Source of the DNA: Siphonodentalium dalli | Taxonomy: Eukaryota; Mollusca; Scaphopoda; Gadilida; Siphonodentaliidae | Direction of reading: 5' to 3' | Assembly: GCA_032622095.1 (NCBI GenBank) | Contig: CP136063.1 | Span: 181,887,956-181,951,955, forward strand | Length of the DNA stretch: 64,000 bases | In this document: positions 11,745 through 23,289 of the stretch, one piece after another | Position numbering within the stretch: the stretch's first letter is position 1 | Layout: each line of letters starts with the position of its first letter | Notes under the pieces: model-generated | What the model saw: only the letters and a program-made list of their open reading frames with translations | Databases searched by the model: none | Told to the model about the DNA's origin: nothing | Made by a program: the position numbers and the translations under genes

Positions 11745-13448
11745 CTGTAATTGTTTATTTATAAAGAGTTCAGAAATGACTTGCTTGTGTATAAGGAATT
11801 ATAGTTAATAAGGAATTGTTGAGGGGGGCAAAAATACCATGAGAGATAATGAACAAACATTTAACAAATGACCTGCATTCATTGAACAGTAGTCATTTGG
11901 AGACAACAAGCAAGTCAACACAATGAATAGAAGTAAATTGACTTATGGTAGCATATATAAAGCCAGTCTAGTCAGGTGGTCTATAAGGCTATGTGTATTC
12001 TTATCAGTAAGTAATAATCAGGGCTGCGGTTGTGAATAGAAGGTCTCTGATAGGGGGCTGGTGTCCACTTTGAAATTTCCAACTGCACCCCCCCACCCCC
12101 TGAACCAGACCAAACTCCCATGTATTTGAGATACCATTGATGACTACCATACTCTTTATTCCATAAAGATAGTAAATTGTTGTTTGTTCTTACCGGTAAT
12201 GATTTTGAAGAAATATTTCAGAATACCTGAATTTCCGAAAATAGACTTAAGGCTCAAAGTTGTTTATTTGAACTGAATCCACTTGAATACCAAATTTTCA
12301 AACTCAGGTTGAACTGGGCCTCATACAAAAGGGTGTTGCCATCTTAAAAACACTGACTTCCGATGTAAATAATGCAGATTGATACTGTGTTACTGTGGCC
12401 AGCGATCTATAACAGCAATATTTGTTTGGGTTTGTGCACTTATTAATCTAGTATATAAAATTAGAAGGGGCAGAGGTGAGAGGTCTGTATTTGGGCATGT
12501 GGGTTACCAGAAACATCACTATTTTTTGCCATATTAACATATTTGTTTTTCGGAAAAAAAACAATCACAATCATTTCGAAAAAGGGGTAAAACTTCAATA
12601 AAAATAATTGCAGGTGCACAGGTTCCCATACAGTGAAACCTCTCGAAACCGGACCCTCTACAATTCGAACCCCTCTCCATTTCGAAAGAATTGTTCGGTC
12701 CCGAATTTACCCAAGAGCATTGTCACTAATTATTACCTCTGTAATCCGAAACCTCTGTACTCCGAATATTAGTCCGTAAGTGAACAAATACACTAATGTT
12801 TACCTCCAAAATCCGAATGCTTAAAGCGATGGAAGAGACCGAACGCAATCAGGTAAAAGGTAATGCTGTGAACGTTTCCGCATTTGAGTTGACCTGTGTT
12901 TTACCTCAATCACCGTTAGTGACAACAGTTAGTTACAAACAGACAAAGTGTTCCTGGTACTTTAATCAAAATATTTACAAATTAAAACTAATATAATGCC
13001 TGAGAATAAAAAGATACTACCGTATTTATATTTTATCTTATTCTAAATAAATTCCGAAAGCGATACCAGACGAACACGCGTGCACACAGGTAATGTATTC
13101 CATACTATTGAATAAGCGTACCAATTTAATTAGCGGTCTTTTGTATCGGCAAAGCTTTGAAACGGATTAAAGCAACAGGTGTCTAATTAGATGCGCCTAA
13201 ACCAGAATTGGTTACTGCACTGCAACACCTTCAGATACATACAGATACAGATAGATACATGTTTGCTTATATCACAAACTGATTGAACAATGGTGACTTC
13301 ACAGGTAATTAGAGCAGTGACACGTTGTTTTTACATCAGCTATTGTGCTGGAATGGACTCTTTGTTTTTACAACAATTGTCCAAACTAAGCACTAATTCA
13401 CTAAAAGTACAGGACGGTGGTTTATTGTTACCATCACAGTTTTATTAA

Positions 13449-16175
13449 CTCTTTCGCTGCCAAACGCGCATAAATGCAAACTTCGGAGACGCTGCCAATC
13501 GCGCATTTTTGTGAATTTGGTATGTAGTCTAATGTATGGGATATAACTCTATTCTTTCCGGCATGTTTGACATTGTACAATGTATTTATCTGTAGTACTG
13601 TTGCGCCCGAACAATTTAAAGCGACAATGTCCTCAAGGTCATGCTATTTCTGACGTTATGGAGGTACAGTCAGAGCCGGAATATTGTGTCATTGTTATTA
13701 GCACGTGGTTATCAGTCGAAAATGGCTGCTCGCAAAAGAATCAGGACTGAAGAAGTTATTGTTATTACCTCTATACTATAATGATCGAGGGGCGCCTGTG
13801 GCGCATAAGTTACTTATACCTATTATTTGTGTGGGCAGTAGCCTCTATTATAGGGGTGCCTGCGGCGCATAAGATACTATGGGTGGCGGGATGGGGTGGT
13901 GGGTGGGTAACTAACCTCTATACTCTAATGATCGAGGGGCGCCTGCGGCGCATAAGATACTTTTAACCTATTATTTATGTGGGCAGTAGCCTCTATAGGG
14001 GCGCCTGCGGCGCATAAGATACTATGCATGGGTGGCGATTGGGGTGGTGGGTGGGTAACTAACCTCTATACTCTAATGATCGAGGGGCGCCTGCGGCACA
14101 TAAGATACTTATACCTATTATTTATAATACACCTTTACTGGTTTTGAACAACCCTTGTCTATTGTGTCGTTTTCCAGTGGTGATAACAGGCAACTAAATT
14201 AATTATGCTGGTGAGTTGACCATGCGTACGCCCGCATGACCCATATAATTCACATAAATCATCGTAAAACCCAATTTTCCTGAAATTCAAGATGGCCGTC
14301 AAGATCACGTGACTTATAAGGGGCGGAGCAGGGTTATATGTCCCCCTTCAGGTATATATACATATGGGTATGGTTATATTATATATATCTATATTTGGAA
14401 TTGTACCTATCAGGGAATATTCAAGCAACAAAAGCACGAACTCAACAAAGTGCACCATTGTATCCAATTTTGCTACAAATAGGTGGCAACTTGCATAAAT
14501 CCAAGATGGACGCCAAGGTCACGTGACCTATTTTATGTCCAAAGTGGGTTCATATAGGCTACTCCCATGTACCTTACTGTTGAACATCGTATAATTGGGT
14601 TGAAAATTAGAAAACAAACAACACACCCATTCATACCCACACAAACTGTACATATACAGGCAAATAGCCACTAATCCAAGATGGCCGCCAATGTCACGTG
14701 ACCTTGGTGGGCGTGTCCACGGCGGTATTAGACAGGGTATACCTATGTCTATATACATGTGAAGTTTCAACTAATTATATTGGAAACTGCTTGAGATATA
14801 ATGTATTACCCATATATACCTGAAATACATGGATATATGTACAGGTAGTCCAAGTCTTCTCGTACTAAAACCGGCTAAGATATTGGGATGGAGGTGCCGG
14901 TCTTTAGTCCGAGTTCCAGGCCCATGCATTCTTATGACACGACTTAAGCGTTAGTGACCCGCTCAAATAAAACCACAATTATATGAAATAAAATATCACA
15001 ATTGCGACAATAAACGGATATTTTCCGCAGAAGACATGCTATTTTATCTGAAACCCACATCAGTTGTGAATTTAAAACGGTAATTTAATGCGAAAAGAGA
15101 CATTTACCTCAATGTTTACAATTTTTTTAAAGTATGCGAACTCGGTTGACCTCGCGAACTTTGTTCGGCATTTTCCGTTGAAAATATTCTGTAGATTTTG
15201 GACAACAGCGCAAATTACGATGAATTCTCCATTGTAATCGTAATTATGTATGTCAATAAATAAAATAATAAATAGATTAATTAAACATTGGAGATATAAA
15301 TGTAATACACTAAATAAATTACGGGAATTAGAACCCTCTCAACGTTTAAAACAGTGTAAACACAAGTTACGAGCATTAGATATAATATGCCTTATATGGT
15401 GCTACATTTCACCCATATTTGGTGGACTTCCGCGAAATTAAGATATATACTAAGCGAACAGGGCAATATACTGCTCTTGTTAAGCACACAAAAAATCAAA
15501 TCAAATTTGTATAAATTTTTAACCTTAAGTTTGAAAAGTCCCACTAAAACGGAAGAACTATATTTCGTAACTGTGTGATTCGGTTCTCCGATTATTTTAT
15601 CAACACAGATGTCAAAATGCACATCACACGCATGTCAAGTCAGACACAAGAGTTCTAATTTGCTCCAATTTTGACAAGTTGCTTGCGAAAATTGTCAACA
15701 AAACTACCGTTCTGATCCTCCATTATGTCATTAAGTTTTTAGTGCGGGAATTGTTCTGAAAGCACATAGAAAACTGGACTTTCGGGCGATCGGTTTTCGC
15801 CATTTTTGTTCGGAAAACCCGCGCTATATATAGAAACGGAAAGTAGAATTCCCAGAACAAACAGCGGATTATGCCGAACTTATTCGGACCACTTCGGCTT
15901 TCGGTTAAAACGTAAACAAACAGAGAAACAAATCGATGTTTGTGGCAATCAACCGGAATATTCTATGTGTAATTTAACATTAAAGTTAGATTATTATACA
16001 CCATTATGACCATAAGATGTAAGCCTTTCCGATGTATATAGCATCATGTATTGATTTGCTAGGTAAATCGAGTAAAATACACCACAAATTCCCGCCACAG
16101 ATCGTGGGCGTAACTCGTGTGATAGGAATGCGTGGCACTGGGGGGTACATGAAGTGGCGAGTGGCAGCGAAAGAG
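13449..16175. mobile_element. piggyBac-like element, non-autonomous, nested
   Basis: Exact TTAA at 13445-13448 and 16176-16179 flanks the inverted termini 'ctctttcgctgccaaacgcg' and '(t)ggcagcgaaagag'. TTAA target sites and CYCTTT-like ends define piggyBac-type elements. An inner repeat of the left end ('cgctgccaatcgcgcat') lies 46 bp inwards. No transposase ORF is seen. The interior holds a minisatellite (13770-14130) and three 'caagatgg...tcacgtgac' stretches (near 14287, 14501 and 14674). Confidence 0.8.
13770..14130. repeat. Minisatellite inside the piggyBac-like element
   Basis: The core 'gaggggcgcctgcggcgcat' plus 'aagatac' occurs five times with spacers such as 'acctattatttatgtgggca' and 'gtagcctctata', and with 'gggtggcg' and 'ggtgggtgggtaac' pieces. 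The higher-order unit is about 140 bp and contains two cores. The ORF at 13781-13966 is a repeat translation. Confidence 0.85.
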
Positions 16176-16722
16176 TTAAATAAAATTATCACCATTAATG
16201 AACCGCCGGGAAAACCATAGCTCAGAGTTGAAATCTACCGTCAACATTTTCAAAAACCGTGAATCACTGTAAAAGTGTATCGTTTCCGTGTTTACTGGTT
16301 TATCTATACATATATTTATTTCTTATTATAGCATGTTTATCTATTGCAATTTATGTTTATTTTGTAGTTTATTGAATAAAGTTTAAGTAATCAGTAATGA
16401 GGTGTTCGGGTCTCGATAACTCTTACTGACGGCGGCAATATATTCCGATGGTTTTGCGATTTTCTGTAAACCGAATACCTCTATAAACCGAACAGAAGGG
16501 CTGGTCCGAAGGGTGTTCGGTTTAGAAATGTTTTACTGTACTACTAAATATCTGTGGCAAGTTTAAAAAAAAATTGGACTGAAAAAGGAATAAAAGCTCG
16601 GACAAAGTTGCATCCATGAACGGACAGATGGACAGAAGGATCGACATACCGACGGACAAGCTAATTCCTATATACCCCAATAACTTTGTTACAGGGGGTG
16701 TAACGACTACGAATATACTCAC

Positions 16723-16914
16723 AGTGATATCAATACTGATGATGTCACCATCTGCCAGCTTCCTACTATCTGGAATACCATGACACAGCACATTATTTAC
16801 AGATGTACACACAGACTTCGGAAACCCTTTGTACAGAAGTGGTGAAGGATATACCTTGTTCTGGATACATAGTTCATGCACGATTTCATCAATTTTGTCT
16901 GTATCCATGCCGAC
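16723..16914 (-). CDS. METAP1D: METAP1D exon 2
   Basis: A 192-bp, phase-0 exon of 64 codons, with acceptor 'ttgtgcccag' and donor 'gtgagt'. It begins [20 protein letters not shown] and contains [20 protein letters not shown] and [10 protein letters not shown], the hallmark of type I methionine aminopeptidases. The His of CHGIP (residue 145 joined) is the substrate-proximal active-site His. The Asp in the terminal ISIDIT (residue 162) is the first metal ligand. This is the most conserved exon of the gene. Confidence 0.96.
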
Positions 16915-17561
16915 CTGGGCACAAGTGTAGAATATATAATATTAGAATTAGAAATTATAGCATCAAACATTCCTACTGACAATACATGATCTAAAATAAA
17001 CACCCAGTTCTAAAAGAGCTGATTGAAATAGTCTCATACATTCTTCACAATAATACCATGTTATGAGGATTAGAACTTGAGAGTTTATTCGCATGATATA
17101 TATAGGTTATCACCACCTTGTGGGTTTTCGAGATCAAGTCAAATTACCTTCTCCAGGCAGTCTATCGTATGGTAGGCCAAATTCACATTTAATAATGAAT
17201 TGCGCTTAAGCATAATGAATTGCTTTTAAACACAATTAATTGCGCTTGAGCAATTAATTGTGTTTAAATTGTAAACTTCAGCCAGTGTTACTTCTCCCTG
17301 TTAACAGTCCACTTCTCCCTAATAAATAAACATGGAGAAGTGACTTCTCCCAATTAGAGACCTCTAGGCTGGTCCCTGGGTTTTCATTATTGGAGAGTTA
17401 TTAATGATGAAAATAATAACAATGTCAATCCATTTGTACATGTACTTGTTAATAACAGTTGTTTTATAGACTTTTATAAAATGTATGTCATTTCGCATCA
17501 ACCCACTTTGAAGACCTTGAGTCCCTATAAGAATAACAAGTGCAATGAAAAGCGTGGCATA
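16915..17561. other. Start of METAP1D intron 1
   Basis: Non-coding. It contains a perfect small palindrome at 17231-17269 ('ttaaacacaattaattgc', a six-base loop, then its reverse complement) and 'acttctcc' repeats at 17286-17360. No gene is seen. Confidence 0.6.
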
Positions 17562-18678
17562 CAGTAATGCCCTAAATAATCAACTCCTTAACCACAGCAA
17601 AATTATGGGTGATTTTTAAGGATTTAGTCAGAAATATGGCTTCTTGCCATTCATTACGGATGCTCGCGCAACAGTATGGCGATCAGTCAGATTCGTAGGT
17701 ACGTACATTGGTGTCACCCTACCGATTTCACTCCATGACGTCACCCTTACGCAGTACATGCCGCGATGTTACGGAGTAGATTATAGAGTTGATGCCCTTG
17801 GCACTGACTTCCGTTACTAGCTCGTTGCTATATAAACAAACCAGCGATGTGGCTTTTGTCGAAAATTGACAGTCAGTACATTCGCCCTGTATACATGTAC
17901 TTTCAGAAAATACAAAACACCACAACGTTATACCCTGGCCACCAATGTCAGTGTCTCGATATCATTTGACCAAATTTCTTGACATGAAACCGCGACAGAC
18001 ATGGCGTGAAATACATCGCATTGAGTAAACAATTTCCCATTGTTTCAATTCAACTTCAAGATCGCGGTAAAATCAAAACCGCAATTTGTAAGTGGTAAAC
18101 ATCTGAAAAAGACATCAGGTACATGCAGAAACTAATTGTTGTGCATATTTATTTCTATTTGAGGTGGCAATTTTTCATGTTTATCAGTATTTTTAACGAT
18201 AAGAGCGATGGTAATTGGGGGACTATATTTTATCTAGCACATTAAATTTAAAATAAAAAGTCGTGAATTGGCTGAGTGTTTTCTATGGCCACACATTTCG
18301 TTGATAATTACGAGCCATTTGTTTGTCTAAATAACATTTTTAAGTTCGAAGAGCATTAGAATGGGGATAACAGTGTGGTGTTTTGTGATTTCGGAAAGGT
18401 ACATTGCGAATATACTGTGGCAAATACCCGTTAATGGGCGACGGCGGAGTATCCCCTAAATAAAATTATTGAAGATTGTAATTGTCTTTTTTTGCTAACA
18501 TTAAATTAAATTAAATTAAATAAATTAAGTAAAATACAGTGAAATTATTTTTTTAATTATTTTTTATTACATTTTTGCGCACGTTGGCATCTCTCTGAGT
18601 GCATTCTAGTTGGAATGGCACTCAGTGAGAGTTTATCTCTTATGGGATACAAGGAGTCGATTACTTAGGGCATTACTG
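17562..18678. mobile_element. Tc1/mariner-type non-autonomous element (1.1 kb)
   Basis: Flanked by TA on both sides (17560-17561 and 18679-18680). Ends are 'cagtaatgccctaaataatc' and the inverse 'ttacttagggcattactg', followed on each side by 'aactcctt'/'aaggagtc'. It shares its ends and about 100 bp of subterminal sequence with the hairpin element at 19501-19713. The 1117-bp interior encodes no recognisable transposase. It lies in METAP1D intron 1. Confidence 0.8.
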
Positions 18679-19173
18679 TATGCCCCCCCCCCCCGATGCT
18701 CAGTTTAGAGAGTGGGCAATACTAAATATTTATATGGATGGAAAATTGTGTTGTTATCTAAATCCAAAAAGGACCGTCACTCTGAGGAAATCAATGGATA
18801 AAACCCAGTGTATCTTTTCACTCATATATCACTATTCCAAAGATACTCAAATCCATCTGTTAGTACTTGAATAACAATCCAAGATGTGACGCAAAGATGG
18901 ATAATCTTTTGCTATTTGCAACAAGGGCAAATATACATTGAGAAACTTGTCAGTATCCTTCAATCAATCCTGGTCCATTAGCATTCCAAATAACATTCAA
19001 GTCTGACCATTGCTATTTGAGTTACAAAGCAAAATGTGTGTAGAGAGAGAAAATTCAATATAATTCAAAGTCCAAAAAGTACCATAACTCTGGTAACAAT
19101 AATCATCGACCTATATTTAATATAAAATATATGTCGATGCAATAATAAATAAGAATAATAAATACACACAAAC

Positions 19174-19473
19174 CTTTAACTCATTAGAAGTTGCATCCAT
19201 GATTTTCCTTGCCATTCTACAAGCCTTCCTCATTCCTTGAATCTGTATTTCTGTTTTTATCTCTGGTTTAAATAGTCTTTTGAAGATATGTTTCTCATGT
19301 GTGTACTCTGGTTTGGGAATGTCATCAGGGAATCCCCGCCGAGGCAGGACATACTGAGGTACAACCAATCCGGACGGAATGTTCCCGCTCTCAATGATCC
19401 CACTGTAGTCGATCTTGGAAACTCTGAGTTTAGACAGCGCAGATCTCAATGTTTTCAAAACACTGAATGCCAT
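19174..19473 (-). CDS. METAP1D: Methionine aminopeptidase 1D, mitochondrial: first coding exon
   Basis: METAP1D removes the initiator Met from newly made mitochondrial proteins, using two divalent metal ions in the pita-bread fold. This exon gives 100 codons from ATG at 19473 to donor 'gtttgt' after ELK. The N-terminus MAFSVLKTLRSALSKLRVSK is basic, Ser/Leu-rich and without acids, as expected for a mitochondrial presequence. The later QIQGMRKACRMARKIMDATS matches the family segment before the catalytic domain. Joined with exons 2-5 the reading frame is open for about 267 residues, against about 335 for human METAP1D, so roughly the last 65 residues are not seen. 'ttgttttcaaag' just before the ATG could be an acceptor, which would put a 5' UTR exon further upstream. 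Alternatively, the open frame continues upstream through a hairpin element to a Met at 19593. I prefer 19473. Confidence 0.88.
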
Positions 19474-19500
19474 ACCTTTGAAAACAAGTAAATTTATATA

Positions 19501-19713
19501 CAGCAATGCCCTAAATAATCGACTCCTTAACCACAGCAGAATTATGGGTATTTTTTCAGAATTTAGTCGGAAATATGGCTTGTTGCCATTCATCGGAAAG
19601 TTCTCAGTGAGAGCTTTCCGATGAATGGCAACAAGCCATATTTCCGACTAAATCCTGAAAAATTGCCCATAATTATGCAGTGGTTAAGGAGTCGATTATT
19701 TAGGGCATTACTG
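19501..19713. mobile_element. Hairpin MITE abutting METAP1D exon 1
   Basis: Arms 19501-19602 and 19614-19713 are near-perfect reverse complements, with 'cagcaatgccctaaataatc' as the left end, around a loop of about 10 bases. TA precedes the left end; the right flank is TT. The ends match those of 17562-18678. It starts only 28 bp upstream of the METAP1D ATG, so it lies within the presumed 3' splice-site region or the 5' UTR. Confidence 0.85.
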
Positions 19714-21560
19714 TTTACTAAACAAATGAATTAAAGATAGGTTATCTCTTATGGGCTACAGTTACAACAACAACATAAACTTTATAAAACGTGACTTCCA
19801 AGACTACAGCTTTTTTGCGAATAAAATACTGATAAAACTGGAGATCGGGTATAGTACATACATATATTTGTCAACAAAGCAGCCCTCTTAATTCAGATTG
19901 TTTGGCTTCGGCAATCCGCTACGGCAACAGAATGCCGTGCCCCAGTTTGCTTCAGCAAATTGCTTCGGCAATGCTGATTGCCGTAGCCAATTATGAAGGC
20001 TGATAAAGGCATAATAAAGTGGTTTGTTTGTGATGTAGCTGAGTGTAATTCATGGTGAAATCTGTTAGTTGAAATGAAATTTGCCTTGATTGAGGGTATT
20101 AAAAACATAGAGTTCTCCATTGGTTCGCTCCAGATTTGCTCCAAACTTTTTCATGAGATTTGTTCTAAAAAATAGCTCATAAAAAAGTCTGAGTAAGTGA
20201 TCAGAAATTCTAAATAAAATTCATATATTAGTGGATAGAAGCATTTCCGGATATGTGTCCTCAATTAATATCTATTATTTCAAAACATTCCTCCAACAAA
20301 TGTTAGCTGCAGGGTGTGCCGATGGATTTAAATGTAAGATTCAAGATGGCTGCTGGAAGCCATGTTTTTAAAATAAATTTTGGAGGAAAAATTCCATATG
20401 AAGTTCAGTGATGATTGGATGAGGGATACAGCCTGCAGGGTGGAGGGTTGAAGAATTTAGTCATGCATAGTAAGATCCATTTTCACACTAAGTCCCATTA
20501 GACAATAAGGGTCGTAATTCTGGAAAAAATCAATGGACAAAACCTGCTGTTTGTATAGGCTCTTTCCCCCCCATGTTGGTTCATCAACATACTGAAAATC
20601 ATTAAATTCTGACTGACGATGACCAATATATAGAGCTTCAAGTGTGTGCCGAAGGATTTAGTCATGCAAAGAGTAAAATCAATTTTCACACCAAGTCACA
20701 TTGCACAATAAAGGCTGTAACTCTGGAAAAAATCAATGGACGAAACCTGCTGTTTGTAAATACTCTTTCCCCTATGTTACTTGATCAACGTAATGAAGAT
20801 CATAAAAACCAGACTGACTATGACCAAGATATCGAGCTTCAAAAGTTGTTACAGACAGGCTCATGGACGGACAGATCCCATTTCTTTACCCACCCGACCA
20901 AACTTCGTTTGCGGGAGATTGTAAGAATTAATTTGCATCAGCGATGCGGGGTCAAGTTGTGGTAGACATATGAAATATGGAGTTGGATTGAAAATGCATA
21001 ACCATAGCTGGCTGTCATACACAACACTGTTGAGGAAGTTAGACATTCACATAAAACTAATTAAGGACCATAATTCTGCCGAAAATACGCGGATCTGGCC
21101 GGTTTTCAAACTCGATCCAAGATTTTCAAGGTCAGTGTTAATGATGGATTCCTTGTTATGTTCAAGAGATATATCCAATTGATTGAGAGGAAGATATATT
21201 TTTACAATTGGTACATTTTTTATGCAAATCAGTCACAAATGGATATTCAATTAGCTGAATTCAGCTTAAAAGTAACTATGGGAAAAGTCATCAACTTGGA
21301 AGACTTCAAGAGCGATATTTGCATCTCAACTGCGCCATCTCTGCTGCCAAAAATCATTGTCTACTATTTAAAATTTAATTAATTTAACATTAATTTGGCG
21401 ATTGTCACTAATTTGATAAATTTTGTGACCAAGAGATCCAGACCTCTTGAGCAGAGAAGTCATGGGCCTTCTATATTTACAACGCGACTGCTACACTATT
21501 CCCCCATTCTTTTTGAGATTCACCGAATCTCACCGGAGTCCTCCCCCAGAGCGGTCGCGT
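19714..21560. other. Upstream region with diverged repeats
   Basis: Near 20330-20480 it contains a fragment of the 1.2-2.3 kb satellite ('attcaagatggctgctgg'). At about 20455-20645 and 20650-20845 it holds two direct copies of a unit of about 190 bp ('gatttagtcatgca', 'ctggaaaaaatcaatgga', 'aacctgctgtttgta'). No promoter of METAP1D or 5' exon can be pinned down. ORFs such as 20642-20965 are inside the repeat. Confidence 0.55.
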
Positions 21561-21690
21561 CATGACACAGACTCCGAGGAGCGGACGAGCCCCCAGTGTA
21601 ACAGAATGAGAGAGAGAGAGAAGTGCGGGAGTCGCACCGAAAGTTGGCAGCACCCGGAATCCCAAGCCGGTCACCCGTCAAAGACTGAAT
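21560..21690 (-). other. Possible LTR-element junction (tRNA-Pro-like PBS) with 5S-like tract
   Basis: On the minus strand 'tgggggctcgtccg' follows 'ctgttaca'. This equals the first 14 bases of the tRNA-Pro primer-binding site used by many retroelements, and 'ttaca' would suit an LTR end. Just upstream (about 21643-21690) the minus strand reads 'ccgggtgctg' preceded by 'gggtgaccgg', resembling the 3' third of 5S rRNA. No gag-pol ORF follows. Either match could be chance; together they suggest a decayed retroelement. Confidence 0.35.
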
Positions 21691-21973
21691 GGTAATTAAG
21701 TATGCCTTTCGATATTAGATAGGTTTGTATATGTGTTTATGTCCAAAAGCGGGTTTGTTTTGATGAGATTTTGAGCGCAAAAAAGAAGGGTGGTAGGATA
21801 CCTCGAATATGTTGTTTCCAAACTTTCTTTTACTAGTGTATATATTCTAGGGCTGATATTATTTATAATGGCAACTGTGGCATGCAGACACATAATACAT
21901 TGTCACTGATTGGTAATCCATAATATTATAAAACAGTGTTGAGTGTGTTTTTACTTATTTATTGTAAGCTGCA

Positions 21974-22169
21974 TACCGGTACTCTCACCTGCCGAATAAT
22001 AGTGCATGCATGATTATTTAATTTCAGTCAAAAATACAACCCTGCATGCACTATTATTAGGCAATGAGACATATAGTGATATTGCCTGCACTATTATTAA
22101 TTTCAGCCAAAAATAGAGCCCTGCACTATTATTTGGCCTGCACTGTTATTTGGCAGGTGAGAGTAGGTA
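21974..22169. mobile_element. Small inverted-repeat element (about 196 bp)
   Basis: The left end 'taccggtactctcacctgcc' and right end 'ggcaggtgagagtaggta' are inverted. Both are followed inward by 'aataatagtgca'/'tgcactgttatt'. The inner part repeats 'gcactattatt' and 'atttcagycaaaaata' twice. MITE-like; superfamily not assigned. Confidence 0.7.
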
Positions 22170-22186
22170 TTTTATTTCGGATCTGT

Positions 22187-23275
22187 GACAACTCGGGCCG
22201 GAGACAACTCGGCCCAATGGTAATTTTGGGCTGACTTGTCTTACATGTCAGGGCCAACTTGTCTCAGGTGGATGACCATAAAATAATTCATTTTTTTTGG
22301 TTTCTATGAGGTTTTTTTTATTTGTATTTATAACAAATTATCTAAAAAAAATTCTAACGTTCATTATCAATTCAATTTAATCCAGGTGTCACATTGAGTG
22401 CAGGAATACAAAGACTTCCTTGACCATGATATGGATATGATGAGACATTGTTTTTACAGCAAAATGTTGTATAAACACAATAAAATGTCTTAATCTGACA
22501 GTGTTTTTGTGGCAAATGTTATATAAAAACAATTAATTGTTTTTATATGAGTTTTACTACGGCTAGGCCTATGTCTTAAAATTAGCAGGACCATATATTA
22601 AAGGTGAATTTGAAATCGGATTCACCTGTCAGACTATCATGTAATAATCTTATTAAGTCCCTTTAATAGTGCATCACAATTCCCCCATACTAAATTAGCG
22701 CCTTAATTATAGCAAGGTTATTTTGCCAATCACTCTAATCTGATGAAACTAATTAAGTTTCACACCTGATACAACTAATTACAAGTCGCCCTGGAAATAT
22801 GGCCAGGGCGAGTAAAACTGTTGTCTTCAGCTTGAGTTGTCTCGGGCATTCTATCTATCTCTATCTACTTGATACTCCATCGCCCTCAATGTGCTGAGGA
22901 TTATGTGGAGGTCCAGGTGCTACCACGGCCAGGTAACTTTATAACCATGTGGTGACTCCAGTAGTCACATGCACACATCGAGGTGTGTACACGGGTCAGC
23001 CATTAATGTCCGCGCCCGATCGGACAGCGTACTGCACACACGACAACATACCTGGACAAGTGTTGTAATGGGGGGGAAGTCGGCATTTTGCATTCGGATC
23101 CTTATTCAGTGATCTCGATTGAGACTTTTCAGCCTGACAAACTTGGTATCTGACTGAGTTCTGATTTTTGTCAGAATACCCTGACCAGGTTGCGATCCAC
23201 AGTCCAATAGCACGAGAGAGACCAGTACGCTACCTCTCGATTACCGACTTCCCAGGCCCGAGTTGTCTCTGCCCT
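22187..23275. repeat. Possible element with GACAACTCGGGCC ends
   Basis: 'gacaactcgggccggagaca' at 22187 is inverted in 'ggcccgagttgtctc' at about 23256-23270, with a third inverted partial copy near 22838. The interior is non-coding, with a CTAT microsatellite near 22850 and the tRNA-like tract at 23110-23254. The 13-15 bp ends support a transposon only weakly. Confidence 0.4.
23110..23254 (-). repeat. tRNA-derived SINE-like sequence
   Basis: On the minus strand 'taatcgagaggtagcgtact' resembles a tRNA D-arm/A box. 'ggatcgcaacc' sits about 40 bases later where a B box (GGTTCRANNCC) would be. An unrelated tail follows. The B box has several mismatches, so this is a decayed copy at best. Confidence 0.35.
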
Positions 23276-23289
23276 GAGTCATCCCGTTC

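Larger units (their letters stand above)
12631..16538. mobile_element. Pogo/Tigger-like DNA transposon, non-autonomous, interrupted
   Basis: Flanked by TA (12629-12630 and 16539-16540). The left end 'cagtgaaacctctcgaaacc' and right end 'tcggtttagaaatgttttac' plus TG form imperfect terminal inverted repeats (CAGTRAAACMTYT type), typical of the pogo/Tigger branch of Tc1/mariner. Subterminal 'ttcgaa'/'ccgaa' motifs repeat inwards on both sides. After removing the internal 2.7-kb insertion, about 1.17 kb remains. No DDE transposase is readable; the 12796-12996 ORF has no recognisable domain. Confidence 0.78.
12540..16680 (-). repeat. Old dispersed repeat split by the pogo-like element
   Basis: The left piece ends 'ggtgcacaggttcccata'. 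The right piece starts 'ctactaaatatctgtggcaa' and ends with 'ggacagatggacagaagg' and 'gacggacaagctaattcc'. Joined at the TA they read as one member of the repeat family seen at 8.2-9.1 kb. This is the outermost layer of a three-level nest within the METAP1D intron between exons 2 and 3. Confidence 0.55.
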
